Positions 1-5,033 are shown, counted from the first letter of the stretch. The stretch: DNA of 5,033 nucleotides from a gamma proteobacterium symbiont of Bathyaustriella thionipta (GCA_025656895.1 JAHXHF010000310.1:1-5033), one strand, 5' to 3'. Program-made: numbers and translations. The notes: generated by a model not told the origin, from the letters alone.

Positions 1-136
1 ACACGGGGCAGCGCCGTCCTGCTGCAAGTGAAACGATGTGTGCAACTTAAATTAACGGATATTTTGTCTTGACTCAGGGGTCCACTTTATATGTCATCAT
101 GCCAAACCATTTTCATGCCATCATCGAAATACCTGT

Positions 137-160
137 AGGGGCACCCCTTGTGGTTGCCCT
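137..160. repeat. GC-rich imperfect hairpin, likely dispersed intergenic repeat unit
   Basis: The sequence can fold with AGGG (137-140), CA (142-143) and CC (144-145) pairing to GG (152-153), TG (155-156) and CCCT (157-160). Each arm has one bulged base, and CCTTGT forms the loop. The wording, a TAGGGGCACCCC arm followed by TTGTGG and TTGCCC, resembles short palindromic repeats scattered between genes in many bacterial genomes. That resemblance is from memory; only one copy is present in this window, so its repeat status is inferred. It lies just upstream of the promoter candidate. No T-run follows, so it does not look like a standard terminator. Confidence 0.45.
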
Positions 161-163
161 GAC

Positions 164-192
164 TTGACACATGAAATGGATTTCACAATGAT
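164..192 (+). promoter_or_regulatory. Candidate sigma-70 promoter for the small membrane protein
   Basis: A perfect -35 box TTGACA (164-169) is followed after 17 bases by AATGAT (187-192), which matches four of six bases of the -10 consensus. Transcription would begin near 199, only about nine bases before the GTG at 208. The transcript would then be almost leaderless for that start, or would carry a roughly 40-base leader if translation begins at the ATG at 238. The match is by inspection only. Confidence 0.35.
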
Positions 193-207
193 GCATGCTC
201 AAAACCT

Positions 208-519
208 GTGAAAATATTTATTCAGATAGCTGCGGTCATGGCGGCAAGCTTGATGGCGTGGCTGTTTATTGAGTTCATGTTTGTGAGATCCGGTCAAAAT
301 CACAGCTCTATCTGGTCTTCAGGCTGGTTAGTGTACACATTGTTTGCCATAGTACCTGCCACTTTGTATTTCATTTTTTTACCTGCGTTTAAACATAAGT
401 CAGCAGCCGGCCAATATCTACTACCCTTGGTTATTTCGGCTCTGTTAACATCCTTGTGGCTATTGATTGCCTTGCCGATTGTTATAAATTTTCACCTTTA
501 TATTGGTGGTACATTATGA
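208..519 (+). CDS. Small predicted three-helix membrane protein, function unknown
   Basis: This is a 103-residue frame with three hydrophobic segments, at about residues 4-26, 40-60 and 70-93, separated by short polar stretches (RSGQNHSS near 27-34 and KHKSAAGQ near 62-69). It is almost certainly an inner-membrane protein if it is expressed. I do not recognise the family. The start is uncertain: GTG at 208 has no clear ribosome binding site, and the only other in-frame start that keeps most of the protein is ATG at 238 (93 residues), which would begin inside the first helix. The frame is closed by TGA at 172-174, so it cannot extend much further. The gene is visibly richer in A+T than zipA and ligA, which fits an accessory or recently acquired gene. 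Its stop overlaps the start of a 13-codon frame (ATGA at 516-519), and zipA follows 38 bases later, so read-through into zipA is possible. Confidence 0.55.
   Translation: MKIFIQIAAVMAASLMAWLFIEFMFVRSGQNHSSIWSSGWLVYTLFAIVPATLYFIFLPAFKHKSAAGQYLLPLVISALLTSLWLLIALPIVINFHLYIGGTL
480..488 (+). promoter_or_regulatory. Candidate extended -10 promoter for zipA-ligA
   Basis: TG at 480-481, one spacer base, then TATAAA at 483-488 form an extended -10 element that matches five of six core bases. No good -35 box sits at the ideal distance; TTGATT at 463-468 is too close at 14 bases, but extended -10 promoters can work with weak -35 boxes. Transcription would begin near 495 inside the end of the upstream gene, giving zipA a leader of about 60 bases that carries the 13-codon frame at 516-557. 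Judged by eye only. Confidence 0.35.
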
Positions 520-557
520 GTGTAAATGATCTTCTTTTTGGACTTTGGCTGGCTTAA
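516..557 (+). CDS. 13-codon leader frame abutting zipA
   Basis: This frame encodes MSVNDLLFGLWLA and ends with TAA at 555-557, directly against the zipA ATG at 558. Its own ATG overlaps the TGA of the upstream membrane protein gene as ATGA, and a GGTGG (505-509) six bases upstream is an acceptable ribosome binding site. zipA itself has no visible ribosome binding site before its ATG, so a ribosome finishing this short frame could restart on zipA. That is an inference from spacing; the peptide itself may have no role, and such a short frame can easily arise by chance. Confidence 0.3.
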   Translation: MSVNDLLFGLWLA

Positions 558-1502
558 ATGGACGAAAACATACTCAGATTTATCCTTTTTCTGATTGCTA
601 TCGTGGTTGTGCTGGGTATTTATTTCCGCGAACGCCATAAGCGTATTAACCAGCGTGTGCAACAGATTCGTAATCACAATGCGCCTGAAATCGGTAGTCT
701 GGAAGATGTTGAGACGCCAGCGGCAACAGAGGTGTCGGCACCTGCTGTTGAACAGGAAGCATCACCGGTTGATGCTGATGCAGCTGAAAACCGGCCTGAA
801 GATGGCCTTGCGCATGAAGTCCAGGAATCTGCTGAGCCGCCAGCTTTGCAAGAGCCGGCTATGGCAGATGAAACCGTGGCTCCAGCTCGGGAAGCTTCCA
901 TCGAAGCGCCTGAAAACAAGACATTCAAGCTTTCGGCCAATGAAAACGAGCCTGTAGAAATCCCCAGCATTCAGCTTGACACGGCAACCGAGCAGAAAAC
1001 TACCGGGGCGGCAGAGCATTTGCCGGAAATGAATACAGATGATGATTATCTGGCGGCTGATTTACCGAATATCATCATGCAAATCAATATTGCCGCGCGT
1101 AGCCGTCCCTTTACGGCGGCTGAAATCTGGCAATGCGCCAAAGATGTGGAACTGGAATACGGTGATATGCCGGTTTTTCACCGCTATGCTTCCGGCAGTC
1201 ACAGCAAAGTGGTGTTCAGTATGGCCAATTTATTCGAACCGGGCTCTTTGCCGGAAAAAGCCAATGCTGATTTTGAAACCAAAGGGCTATCTCTGTTTGC
1301 CCAGTTTCCGGGGCCGGAAGACAGCCTGGCGACCTTTTCCGACATGTTATTCACCGCCGAACGCATCGGCGCCATGCTGGATGCGGAATTACAGGATGAC
1401 AGCCATTCTGCGCTGACCCGGCAAACCATAGAACATATGCGTGAACAACTGATACAACACCGTATGCAAGTACAGTTAGCCCGAAAAAAACGACTGCAGT
1501 AA
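558..1502 (+). CDS. zipA: Cell division protein ZipA
   Basis: ZipA is an inner-membrane protein that binds the C-terminal tail of FtsZ and tethers and stabilises the Z ring early in division. The 314 residues show the expected three-part plan. An N-terminal membrane anchor (about 5-23, hydrophobic, after MDENIL) is followed by a basic patch (RERHKRINQR, 24-33) that stays in the cytoplasm. A long flexible linker rich in A, E and P follows (about 42-165). The C-terminal FtsZ-binding domain spans about 169-305. Within that domain, the segment GDMPVFHRY (202-210), FSMANLFEPG (220-229) and the block from DFETKGLSLFAQFP (238-251) match the family pattern, with E. coli equivalents GDMNIYHRH and FSLANMVKPG. 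The length is close to the E. coli protein (328 residues); the linker accounts for most variation in this family. ligA begins 8 bases after the stop, the usual arrangement in this class. The start lacks a ribosome binding site but abuts a short upstream frame. Confidence 0.97.
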   Translation: MDENILRFILFLIAIVVVLGIYFRERHKRINQRVQQIRNHNAPEIGSLEDVETPAATEVSAPAVEQEASPVDADAAENRPEDGLAHEVQESAEPPALQEPAMADETVAPAREASIEAPENKTFKLSANENEPVEIPSIQLDTATEQKTTGAAEHLPEMNTDDDYLAADLPNIIMQINIAARSRPFTAAEIWQCAKDVELEYGDMPVFHRYASGSHSKVVFSMANLFEPGSLPEKANADFETKGLSLFAQFPGPEDSLATFSDMLFTAERIGAMLDAELQDDSHSALTRQTIEHMREQLIQHRMQVQLARKKRLQ

Positions 1503-1510
1503 TTCCTATC

Positions 1511-3517
1511 GTGAACGATGCCAAAAGCCAAATCGAGCTGCTGCGAACACAGATTCGCCAGCATAATCACCGTTATTATGTGCTGGATGATCCTTCGGTA
1601 CCGGATGCTGAATACGATCGCCTGATGCGGGCCTTGCAGGCGTTGGAAGCGCAGCACCCTGAATTACTGACGCCCGACTCACCCACCCAGCGTGTCGGTT
1701 CACAACCTTCCAGTGCCTTCGCGGAAGTACAGCATCGTATTCCCATGCTGTCTCTGGCCAATGGCTTTAATGAGGGTGATCTGCAGGCATTCAACCGGCG
1801 CGTACAGGAACGTCTGGAAACCGACAGCGTTATAGAATATGTGGGAGAACCCAAACTGGATGGACTGGCCATCAGTCTGCTGTACGAACGGGGACAATTA
1901 CAATTAGCCGCCACTCGCGGCGATGGTTTACGCGGTGAAGATGTCACGGCCAATATTCGCACCATAGGCAGCATACCTTTACGCCTTATGGGGCATGATT
2001 ATCCTCAACTGCTGGAAGTACGGGGTGAAGTCTATATGCCCAAAGCAGGCTTTGAGCGACTCAACCGGCAACAGCTTGAAGCCGGAGAAAAAACCTTTGC
2101 CAATCCGCGCAACGCCGCTGCCGGCAGCCTGCGGCAACTGGACCCGCGTATTACTGCCAGCCGACCGCTGGCCATGTACAGCTACGGCATTGGTGATATG
2201 GAAGGCGATTTGAATGCCAGTACCTACGCCGAAATCATGCATAAACTTGGCCAGTGGGGAATACGGATTTCTCCTGAAATGGCGCTCTTGAAGGGAGCCG
2301 ACGAATGCATGGATTATTTCACCGAAATCGGTCAAAAACGTGAATCACTGGGCTATGATATTGACGGCGTGGTATTCAAGGTGAACCGTTTTGATTACCA
2401 GGACAAGCTGGGCTTTGTTTCTCGCGCGCCACGCTGGGCCATCGCGCAGAAATTTCCGGCCCAGGAAGAAATGACTGTGCTGCTGGATATTGACGTACAG
2501 GTAGGCAGAACCGGAGCCATTACGCCGGTGGCGCGGCTGGAACCGGTGCAGGTTGCGGGTGTCACTGTCACCAACGCCACTTTGCACAACGAAGACGAGA
2601 TCCGGCGCAAGGACATTCGTATCGGTGATACGGTCATTGTACGCCGTGCCGGGGATGTTATTCCACAAATTGTCGGCGTTATTAAAGATCGCCGCCCGCA
2701 ACAGGCCCGTCTGTTTGAAATGCCTGCACACTGCCCGGAATGTGGCTCGGCTGTTGTGCGTATTGAAGGGGAAGCCGTTAGCCGTTGCAGTGGTGGCCTG
2801 TTTTGTCCGGCACAACGAAAACAGGCCCTGTTTCATTTTGCCTCACGCACGGCCATGAATATTGAAGGGCTGGGCAAAAAACTCATCGATCAACTGGTGG
2901 AAAAAGAACTGGTTCACAGCCCGGCCGACCTTTATCAACTGAGCCTGGAACAAGTAACCGCTTTACCGCGCATGGGGCGTAAATCAGCAGAGAACTTGCT
3001 CCATGAGCTGGAGCAAAGCCGTACAACCAGCTTATCGGCCTTTCTTTACGCGCTGGGTATTCGTGAAGTAGGAGAGGCAACCGCACGTAATCTGGCGGAA
3101 CACTTTGGCACTCTGGAAGCATTGATGGCAGCAGATGAAGAAAGCCTGTTGTCGGTGGAAGATGTCGGCCCCATCGTCAGTGGTCATATTCGCTCGTTTT
3201 TTGCCGAGGCGCATAACCGTGAAGTTATTCAGAAACTGCGGGAAGCCGGTATTCACTGGCCCGCTGTGGTACAGCGTGCGCCACAAAACCTCAGTCTGGC
3301 CGGAAAAAGTTTTGTCTTAACCGGCACGCTGAGCAGCATGCCACGCACTGAAGCCAAAAAACAGTTACAGGCACTGGGCGCCAAAGTGAGCGGCAGTGTA
3401 TCGAAAAAAACCGACTTTGTGGTGGTGGGTGAAAATCCCGGCTCCAAAGCTGACAAAGCCTCTGAACTGGGGCTGAGTCTTTTAAGCGAAGCCGATTTAT
3501 TGACGTTATTACAATAA
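1511..3517 (+). CDS. ligA: NAD+-dependent DNA ligase LigA
   Basis: LigA seals nicks in duplex DNA using NAD+; it joins Okazaki fragments and finishes repair, and is essential in most bacteria. All domains are present in the 668 residues (E. coli 671). Domain Ia carries the NMN-binding residues Y22, Y23 (H in E. coli), D32, Y35 and D36. The nucleotidyltransferase domain (about 70-316) has E113, the AMP-accepting lysine K115 in the KLDG motif, R136, E173, R200, R208, D285, K290 and K314. An OB fold (about 317-404) precedes a zinc finger with C408, C411, C426 and C432. Four helix-hairpin-helix motifs follow (near 451-462, 485-497, 515-529 and 549-560), then a BRCT domain (about 593-668) with GKSFVLTGTL. 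The start is GTG; it is supported because the catalytic lysine then falls exactly at 115, as in E. coli. No ribosome binding site is evident, and the zipA stop is 8 bases upstream, so translation is probably coupled to zipA. No key residue is missing, and the enzyme should be active. Confidence 0.99.
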   Translation: MNDAKSQIELLRTQIRQHNHRYYVLDDPSVPDAEYDRLMRALQALEAQHPELLTPDSPTQRVGSQPSSAFAEVQHRIPMLSLANGFNEGDLQAFNRRVQERLETDSVIEYVGEPKLDGLAISLLYERGQLQLAATRGDGLRGEDVTANIRTIGSIPLRLMGHDYPQLLEVRGEVYMPKAGFERLNRQQLEAGEKTFANPRNAAAGSLRQLDPRITASRPLAMYSYGIGDMEGDLNASTYAEIMHKLGQWGIRISPEMALLKGADECMDYFTEIGQKRESLGYDIDGVVFKVNRFDYQDKLGFVSRAPRWAIAQKFPAQEEMTVLLDIDVQVGRTGAITPVARLEPVQVAGVTVTNATLHNEDEIRRKDIRIGDTVIVRRAGDVIPQIVGVIKDRRPQQARLFEMPAHCPECGSAVVRIEGEAVSRCSGGLFCPAQRKQALFHFASRTAMNIEGLGKKLIDQLVEKELVHSPADLYQLSLEQVTALPRMGRKSAENLLHELEQSRTTSLSAFLYALGIREVGEATARNLAEHFGTLEALMAADEESLLSVEDVGPIVSGHIRSFFAEAHNREVIQKLREAGIHWPAVVQRAPQNLSLAGKSFVLTGTLSSMPRTEAKKQLQALGAKVSGSVSKKTDFVVVGENPGSKADKASELGLSLLSEADLLTLLQ

Positions 3518-3518
3518 C

Positions 3519-3525
3519 AGGAGAG
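3519..3525 (+). promoter_or_regulatory. Strong ribosome binding site before the 208-residue secreted protein
   Basis: AGGAGAG lies two bases after the ligA stop and five bases before the ATG at 3531. It is the best Shine-Dalgarno match in the window, and it settles the start of the following gene. It also means this gene can be translated efficiently from a zipA-ligA transcript without depending on ligA translation. Confidence 0.85.
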
Positions 3526-3530
3526 AAAAG

Positions 3531-4157
3531 ATGAAAAGAATGACCGTCGCCAGCCTGCTTTTATGCGCCGTGCTGGTAACACCGGCACAGGCCGCTTTTG
3601 ATAATGGCAATAATCGACAGTCTTTTCTGCTTACGCTGCAATCACTGGGGCTATCGCCCACAGAATTTGAAGGCTTGTGGAAAAATAATATGTGCAGTCC
3701 CGAGTTAAAAATGGATGTTGCTGACGATGTGCCGGATCGGGTTCCGCTGACCCGAACCCTGATTAAACAACAATTTTTGCAGACCCGTGAGAGCGGCAAA
3801 TCCGGCTACGTCACTTTGGTTGCCGGCACGCGCTGTCAGCAACTGAATGCCTATTACTTTGATGGTGTCAGCAATCATTCCGGCGCTCTGGCCGATTTTT
3901 TCGCTAAAGACAAAGCCTTTAAGCAAAAATTCGGCTTCTCCGCCATAGATGGCATTTTTGCGCAGACGGCGGATAGCTACGCCACCAATGCGCTCAAACA
4001 CGACCCCTATAAAATGCGTAAATTACGCAAAATGCAACAGAATGGCCTGATTACGCTCAAAGAGACGGATGCCACCATCAGCGGCCAGTCTTTCAGTAAC
4101 TATACCGCTACCTTGACTCCCAAAGGGCGGGCTTTCGCGGAAAAGCTGCGCTATTAA
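3531..4157 (+). CDS. Secreted (probably periplasmic) protein, function unknown
   Basis: This 208-residue protein starts with a classical signal peptide: basic MKRM, a hydrophobic core (about 5-17) and a likely cleavage after AQA at residue 21. The mature part is soluble-looking and has two cysteines (C55 and C102) that could form a disulfide in the periplasm. No further membrane segment is visible. The last 50 residues (about 158-208) are notable: basic KMRKLRKMQQNGLI, then alternating T-rich residues, then TATLTPKGRAFAEKLRY. This rhythm resembles the wing and final helix of winged-helix regulators of the MarR or PadR type, where LTPKGR is a common ending. A DNA-binding role would not fit an exported protein, so the resemblance may be structural only. 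I do not recognise the family. The gene begins 13 bases after ligA with a strong ribosome binding site and is probably co-transcribed. Base composition is like ligA, which suggests long residence in this genome. Confidence 0.88.
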   Translation: MKRMTVASLLLCAVLVTPAQAAFDNGNNRQSFLLTLQSLGLSPTEFEGLWKNNMCSPELKMDVADDVPDRVPLTRTLIKQQFLQTRESGKSGYVTLVAGTRCQQLNAYYFDGVSNHSGALADFFAKDKAFKQKFGFSAIDGIFAQTADSYATNALKHDPYKMRKLRKMQQNGLITLKETDATISGQSFSNYTATLTPKGRAFAEKLRY

Positions 4158-4192
4158 AACTATTACAGTAAAACTTAAGCCGGCAAAAGCAA

Positions 4193-4234
4193 ATGCTTGA
4201 TGATGAAACTTCCGGGCAGGAAAGGGCTGCATGA
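4193..4234 (+). CDS. 13-codon frame abutting the 124-residue secreted protein gene
   Basis: The frame encodes MLDDETSGQERAA and ends with TGA at 4232-4234, directly against the ATG at 4235. It has no good ribosome binding site of its own, while the downstream gene has AGGAAAGGG inside this frame (4218-4226), so coupling is not needed to explain expression of that gene. Probably chance, recorded because zipA has the same geometry. Confidence 0.15.
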   Translation: MLDDETSGQERAA

Positions 4235-4609
4235 ATGAAGATTAAAACAAGCAACTTGCTACTTTTATTCATCTTGAGCGTAAGCCCTTTTGCTCATGCC
4301 GGCGAAGTTGAAATACTGGCGGCCGACTTTAAAAGAACAGCAGACCATACCTGGTCGGTGCAGGTAACGCTGCGGCATGATGACAGCGGCTGTGATCACT
4401 ACGCGGACCGATGGCGAGTGCTGGATGATGATGGAAACATACTGGGTGAGCGGGTGCTTTATCACCCGCACGTCACCGAGCAACCGTTCACCCGCGGCCT
4501 AAGTGGCATTGTTATACCCGATGGTGTAACAAGCGTTTACATTGAAGCGCATGACAGTGTGCACGGTTGGGCAACAAAAAAGCAGTATGTCAATCTCAAT
4601 AACTTGTAG
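4235..4609 (+). CDS. Secreted conserved protein of uncharacterised type, His-rich, likely beta-sandwich
   Basis: This 124-residue protein has a signal peptide (MKIK, hydrophobic core about 8-18) with likely cleavage after AHA at residue 22, leaving about 102 mature residues. The mature part alternates hydrophobic and polar residues in short strands, which suggests an immunoglobulin-like beta sandwich in the periplasm. Distinct motifs are DHTWSVQVTLRH (37-48), CDHYADRW (53-60), RVLYHPHVTEQPFTR (73-87) and AHDSVHGW (105-112). I recall the same motifs in small hypothetical proteins from other Proteobacteria, often with W where C53 stands here; no function is known to me. Six histidines (48, 55, 77, 79, 106, 110) and several aspartates lie in the motifs and could bind a metal; this is inference. 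The ATG at 4235 is preceded by AGGAAAGGG at a workable distance. An earlier ATG at 4231 opens only a four-codon frame. The gap of 77 bases from the previous gene shows no clear promoter or terminator. Confidence 0.88.
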   Translation: MKIKTSNLLLLFILSVSPFAHAGEVEILAADFKRTADHTWSVQVTLRHDDSGCDHYADRWRVLDDDGNILGERVLYHPHVTEQPFTRGLSGIVIPDGVTSVYIEAHDSVHGWATKKQYVNLNNL

Positions 4610-4618
4610 AGACAAGGA

Positions 4619-4643
4619 ATCAATCGAGTCTAAACTCATTGAT
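4619..4643. other. Stem-loop after the 124-residue secreted protein gene
   Basis: ATCAAT (4619-4624) and GAGT (4626-4629) pair with ACTC (4634-4637) and ATTGAT (4638-4643), giving ten base pairs with one bulged C and a four-base loop, CTAA. It begins ten bases after the stop codon, where a terminator would be expected, but the stem is A+T-rich and no T-run follows, so intrinsic termination is doubtful. It could instead stabilise the 3' end of the mRNA or be an operator-like dyad for what lies downstream. Confidence 0.4.
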
Positions 4644-4674
4644 AATCATTCCATTCTGTTAAGGACAGGCAACG

Positions 4675-4734
4675 ATGCTCAGGTGTGCTCAGATTGTTCT
4701 TCCCGTATTTATAGATAAAAAGGCTGCATCGTAA
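4675..4734 (+). CDS. 19-codon frame with good ribosome binding site, function unknown
   Basis: The frame encodes MLRCAQIVLPVFIDKKAAS and ends with TAA at 4732-4734, one base before the ATG at 4736. AAGGACAGG at 4661-4669 lies five bases before its ATG, a better site than the one serving the next frame. It may be a leader peptide coupling to the 4736 frame or a remnant of a longer gene. The short length gives little support for a functional peptide. Confidence 0.25.
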   Translation: MLRCAQIVLPVFIDKKAAS

Positions 4735-4735
4735 T

Positions 4736-4903
4736 ATGAGACATTTCTTCTTTCTAATGGTTCTCTTCATTTTTTTGTTGCCGGCTGCAAAGGTGTTTGC
4801 CTGTGAATGTATGACCCAATCGAATCCGAGACAGACACTGGCTCAAACCAGATGGAACATCTTGTGGGTGTTGTCGTGTATATCGAAAGAAGCGCTGATG
4901 TGA
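4736..4903 (+). CDS. Short secreted-protein frame, probably the 5' remnant of a broken gene
   Basis: This 55-codon frame opens with a convincing signal peptide: MRH, a very hydrophobic core rich in F and L (about 4-15), and likely cleavage after VFA at residue 22, followed by CEC. Mature proteins beginning with a CxC pair after the signal peptide are common among small secreted proteins, typically much longer than 33 residues. From about residue 40 the sequence (WNILWVLSCISKEALM) loses any pattern, while another frame over the same bases becomes BrnT-like. The simplest reading is that an authentic secreted protein gene was cut near 4850 by recombination or a frameshift. No strong ribosome binding site is present; AAGG at 4720-4723 is rather far away. 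The family is not recognised. Confidence 0.4.
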   Translation: MRHFFFLMVLFIFLLPAAKVFACECMTQSNPRQTLAQTRWNILWVLSCISKEALM

Positions 4904-5033
4904 TCCGTATCATATCGGCTCGAAAAGCCAATAAACGTGAGGTAAAAAATTACCTGATTACCCCCATGGCTCAGCCATGCTCAACAACCGCTGAGGCATT
5001 GGAGGTGTACGTAGTGCAACATAAGCAAGCCTT
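4807..5033 (+). pseudogene. Truncated BrnT-type ribonuclease toxin fragment, open at the window edge
   Basis: The frame from ATG 4807 stays open for 75 codons to the window edge. Residues about 22-49 (VVVYIERSADVIRI, then ISARKANKREVKNY) closely follow the C-terminal third of BrnT toxins, whose hallmark is a strand ending in VVYTER, then IRIISARKA and a final ERxxY helix. In BrnT-BrnA type II modules BrnT is a ribonuclease of about 90-100 residues, neutralised by BrnA encoded just downstream. Here the N-terminal two thirds are missing: the first 17 or so residues are simply the alternative frame of the signal-peptide gene at 4736, and no FEWD-like or KHG-containing start is present upstream. 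After NYL the frame continues with 25 unrelated residues instead of stopping. No BrnA start is seen before the window ends. This is probably a non-functional fragment; the assignment rests on recalled family motifs, not a search. Confidence 0.6.
4965..4979. repeat. Short perfect palindrome within the brnT-like region
   Basis: CATGGCT (4965-4971) is mirrored by AGCCATG (4973-4979) around a single C. It sits about eight bases beyond the end of BrnT similarity, where the frame changes character. A one-base loop makes a cruciform or hairpin awkward, so it is either an operator-like dyad or chance. Its position near the end of similarity makes it a possible rearrangement point. Confidence 0.3.

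Larger units (their letters stand above)
1..207. other. Upstream non-coding stretch with no supported gene
   Basis: No frame on either strand gives a credible protein here. The three forward frames entering from the left edge stop at 30, 48 and 72, and none has a recognisable C-terminus. In many relatives the gene before zipA is smc, but nothing resembling an SMC C-terminus is visible. The stretch contains a GC-rich hairpin (137-160), a pair of imperfect inverted repeats around it (about 66-80 and 157-170) and a promoter candidate (164-192), each described separately. Confidence 0.6.

Noticed and set aside
1..72. 3' end of an upstream gene entering the window (frame 1, stop at 70-72)
   Set aside because: The 23 residues carry no recognisable C-terminus, including none of the SMC ending, and the base pattern does not look coding.
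595..1416. Overlapping forward-frame ORFs inside zipA (595-957 and 1039-1416)
   Set aside because: They are shifted-frame shadows of a complete ZipA, arginine- and cysteine-rich without domain features.
1576..3286. Long open frames on the minus strand across ligA
   Set aside because: They mirror the codon structure of a full-length LigA with all catalytic residues, have no ribosome binding sites of note and encode no recognisable protein.
4231..4245. Alternative start ATG at 4231 for the 124-residue secreted protein
   Set aside because: It opens a different frame with only four codons before TAA; ATG 4235 gives the signal peptide and the whole protein.
4619..4643. Rho-independent terminator
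   Set aside because: The stem is A+T-rich and no run of T follows, so it was recorded as a stem-loop instead.
4807..5033. Intact BrnT-BrnA toxin-antitoxin module at the right edge
   Set aside because: Only the C-terminal third of BrnT is visible, its N-terminal part is absent upstream, and no antitoxin start appears before the window ends.
4977..5033. Integron attC recombination site starting at GCTCAAC (4979-4985)
   Set aside because: GCTCAAC fits the RYYYAAC core, but the inner paired boxes are not evident and the other end lies outside the window; a seven-base degenerate match is expected by chance.

Overview
The window looks like chromosomal DNA from a gammaproteobacterium. Its centre is the zipA-ligA pair, a common neighbour pair in that class, and zipA is essentially restricted to Gammaproteobacteria. 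LigA keeps the same residue numbering as the E. coli enzyme at every catalytic position checked (Y22, K115, R200, R208, K290, K314). The genus cannot be told from what is visible. By eye the zipA-ligA core is close to balanced in base composition, while both flanks (about 1-540 and 4610-4800) are visibly richer in A+T and look like accessory DNA.

Layout, all on the + strand. Bases 1-207 hold no convincing gene, but contain a GC-rich imperfect hairpin that resembles dispersed intergenic repeats, a possible longer inverted repeat around it, and a TTGACA promoter candidate. Bases 208-519 encode a small predicted three-helix membrane protein of unknown function. An extended -10 promoter candidate and a 13-codon reading frame (516-557) lead straight into zipA (558-1502), the membrane anchor of the FtsZ ring. 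ligA (1511-3517), the NAD+-dependent DNA ligase, starts with GTG only 8 bases after zipA. A strong ribosome binding site then precedes a secreted 208-residue protein of unknown function (3531-4157). After 77 bases comes a second secreted protein of 124 residues (4235-4609), which belongs to a conserved but uncharacterised type.

The last 420 bases look disturbed. They contain a hairpin, a short frame with a good ribosome binding site, and a short signal-peptide frame (4736-4903). In another frame lies a piece that reads like the C-terminal third of a BrnT ribonuclease toxin and stays open to the window edge. This is best explained as gene debris or a recombination junction, not as an intact toxin-antitoxin pair.

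ZipA and LigA do not act in the same process. Their pairing is a conserved arrangement, and the tight spacing suggests co-transcription and translational coupling. The two secreted proteins may be read through from ligA, but nothing in the sequence ties them functionally to division or replication. No clear new multi-gene system is visible. The points most worth a second look are the brnT fragment junction, the two uncharacterised secreted proteins, and the short frames that abut real start codons.
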